A stretch of 7,611 nt of DNA from Deltaproteobacteria bacterium. Lineage in GTDB: Bacteria > UBA10199 > DSSB01. This document shows positions 7,340 through 7,611 of the stretch, piece after piece. The stretch is from positions 1 to 7,611 of the forward strand of contig JAIOPF010000185.1 in NCBI GenBank assembly GCA_021414045.1, written 5' to 3'. Made by a program: the position numbers and the translations under genes. Positions within the stretch are counted from its first letter, which is position 1, and the number at the start of each line of letters is the position of its first letter. The notes below the pieces were generated by a model. The model made no database searches, was not told the origin of the DNA, and worked only from the letters and a program-made list of their open reading frames with translations.

Positions 7340-7611
7340 CTATTGCGGGTCGAAATCCGAAGAAATCAGCTGAAACGGAATCTGCACTTCCAGGGCCGAA
7401 AGGTCGATTTCTTTCGCTTGTCCGCCCACGAAAAAGGTGATGGGTGCAAGGTCTTGGGCCAATTCCAAAAGCGCGTCATTGCTGCTGAGGCTGATATGGC
7501 TGACCGTCAGATTCTGCTCGGGAGTCTCGATGATCAAGCTCAAGTCCATCACGTTCGTGCCGGCGGGGTTGTTGTTGCGGTTCAGCTTAAAAACCGTCGC
7601 CGTCGAGGTGA
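7340..7611 (-). CDS. Hypothetical protein, C-terminal fragment (cut by window edge)
   Basis: The frame is open from the right edge to a TAG at 7340-7342, giving the last 89 codons or so of a minus-strand gene. The C-terminal sequence has alternating hydrophobic and polar residues (for example VMDLSLIIETP and LTVSHISLSS), suggesting beta strands, then a probable helix (NDALLELAQDL), a short ITFFVGGQ strand and a tail ending SSDFDPQ. There is no transmembrane segment in the visible part and no family I recognise. An internal GTG at 7552 and ATG at 7549 could be read as a start for a 70-residue protein, but neither has a ribosome binding site and the frame stays open upstream with protein-like composition, so a truncated longer gene is more likely. 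It is codirectional with the TPR gene, 57 bases away, and may share its transcript. Confidence 0.6.
   Translation of the reverse strand, partial: TSTATVFKLNRNNNPAGTNVMDLSLIIETPEQNLTVSHISLSSNDALLELAQDLAPITFFVGGQAKEIDLSALEVQIPFQLISSDFDPQ

Noticed and set aside
7340..7552. A complete 70-residue small protein starting at GTG 7552
   Set aside because: No ribosome binding site, and the frame remains open to the window edge with sensible protein sequence, so a truncated larger gene is the simpler reading.

Overview
The window is ordinary chromosomal housekeeping and envelope DNA, densely coded on both strands. It most likely comes from a Gram-negative, proteobacterium-like organism with moderately high GC. 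The pointers are a homodimeric-type pyruvate dehydrogenase E1 (AceE) very close to the E. coli enzyme, an RND-superfamily membrane protein of the HpnN/MMPL kind, and the queuosine enzyme QueA. No feature allows a firm assignment below that level. There are no transposases, phage genes, CRISPR arrays, tRNAs or rRNAs, and no gene-free stretch longer than 65 bases.

Layout, left to right. (1) Positions 1-596, minus strand: the N-terminal 198 codons of queA, which runs off the left edge. (2) Positions 597-658: a 62-base divergent intergenic region that must hold promoters for queA (leftward) and the RND gene (rightward); weak, overlapping candidates are visible. (3) Three plus-strand genes in a row: an HpnN-like RND/MMPL transporter (659-3403), a small DoxX-family membrane protein (3469-3879, the only gene here with a strong ribosome binding site) and full-length aceE (3934-6603). 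The gaps are 65 and 54 bases with no convincing terminator, so they could be one transcript. (4) A minus-strand TPR-repeat protein (6611-7282) converges on aceE with 7 bases between stop codons. (5) At the right edge, the C-terminal end of a minus-strand gene of unknown function (7340-7611) is followed by a weak hairpin plus U-tract.

Functional links are loose. AceE feeds acetyl-CoA to the TCA cycle and lipid synthesis. The RND protein probably moves a lipid or other hydrophobic molecule across the inner membrane or periplasm. DoxX proteins are small quinone- or redox-associated membrane proteins. QueA makes the epoxyqueuosine precursor in tRNA. Neither aceF nor lpdA follows aceE, and no hopanoid genes surround the HpnN-like gene within the window. 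The main oddities are a missing acidic residue in the first half (TM4) of the RND protein, a divergent conserved motif in QueA, and the lack of clear Shine-Dalgarno sites before aceE and the TPR gene. I found no convincing new biological system.
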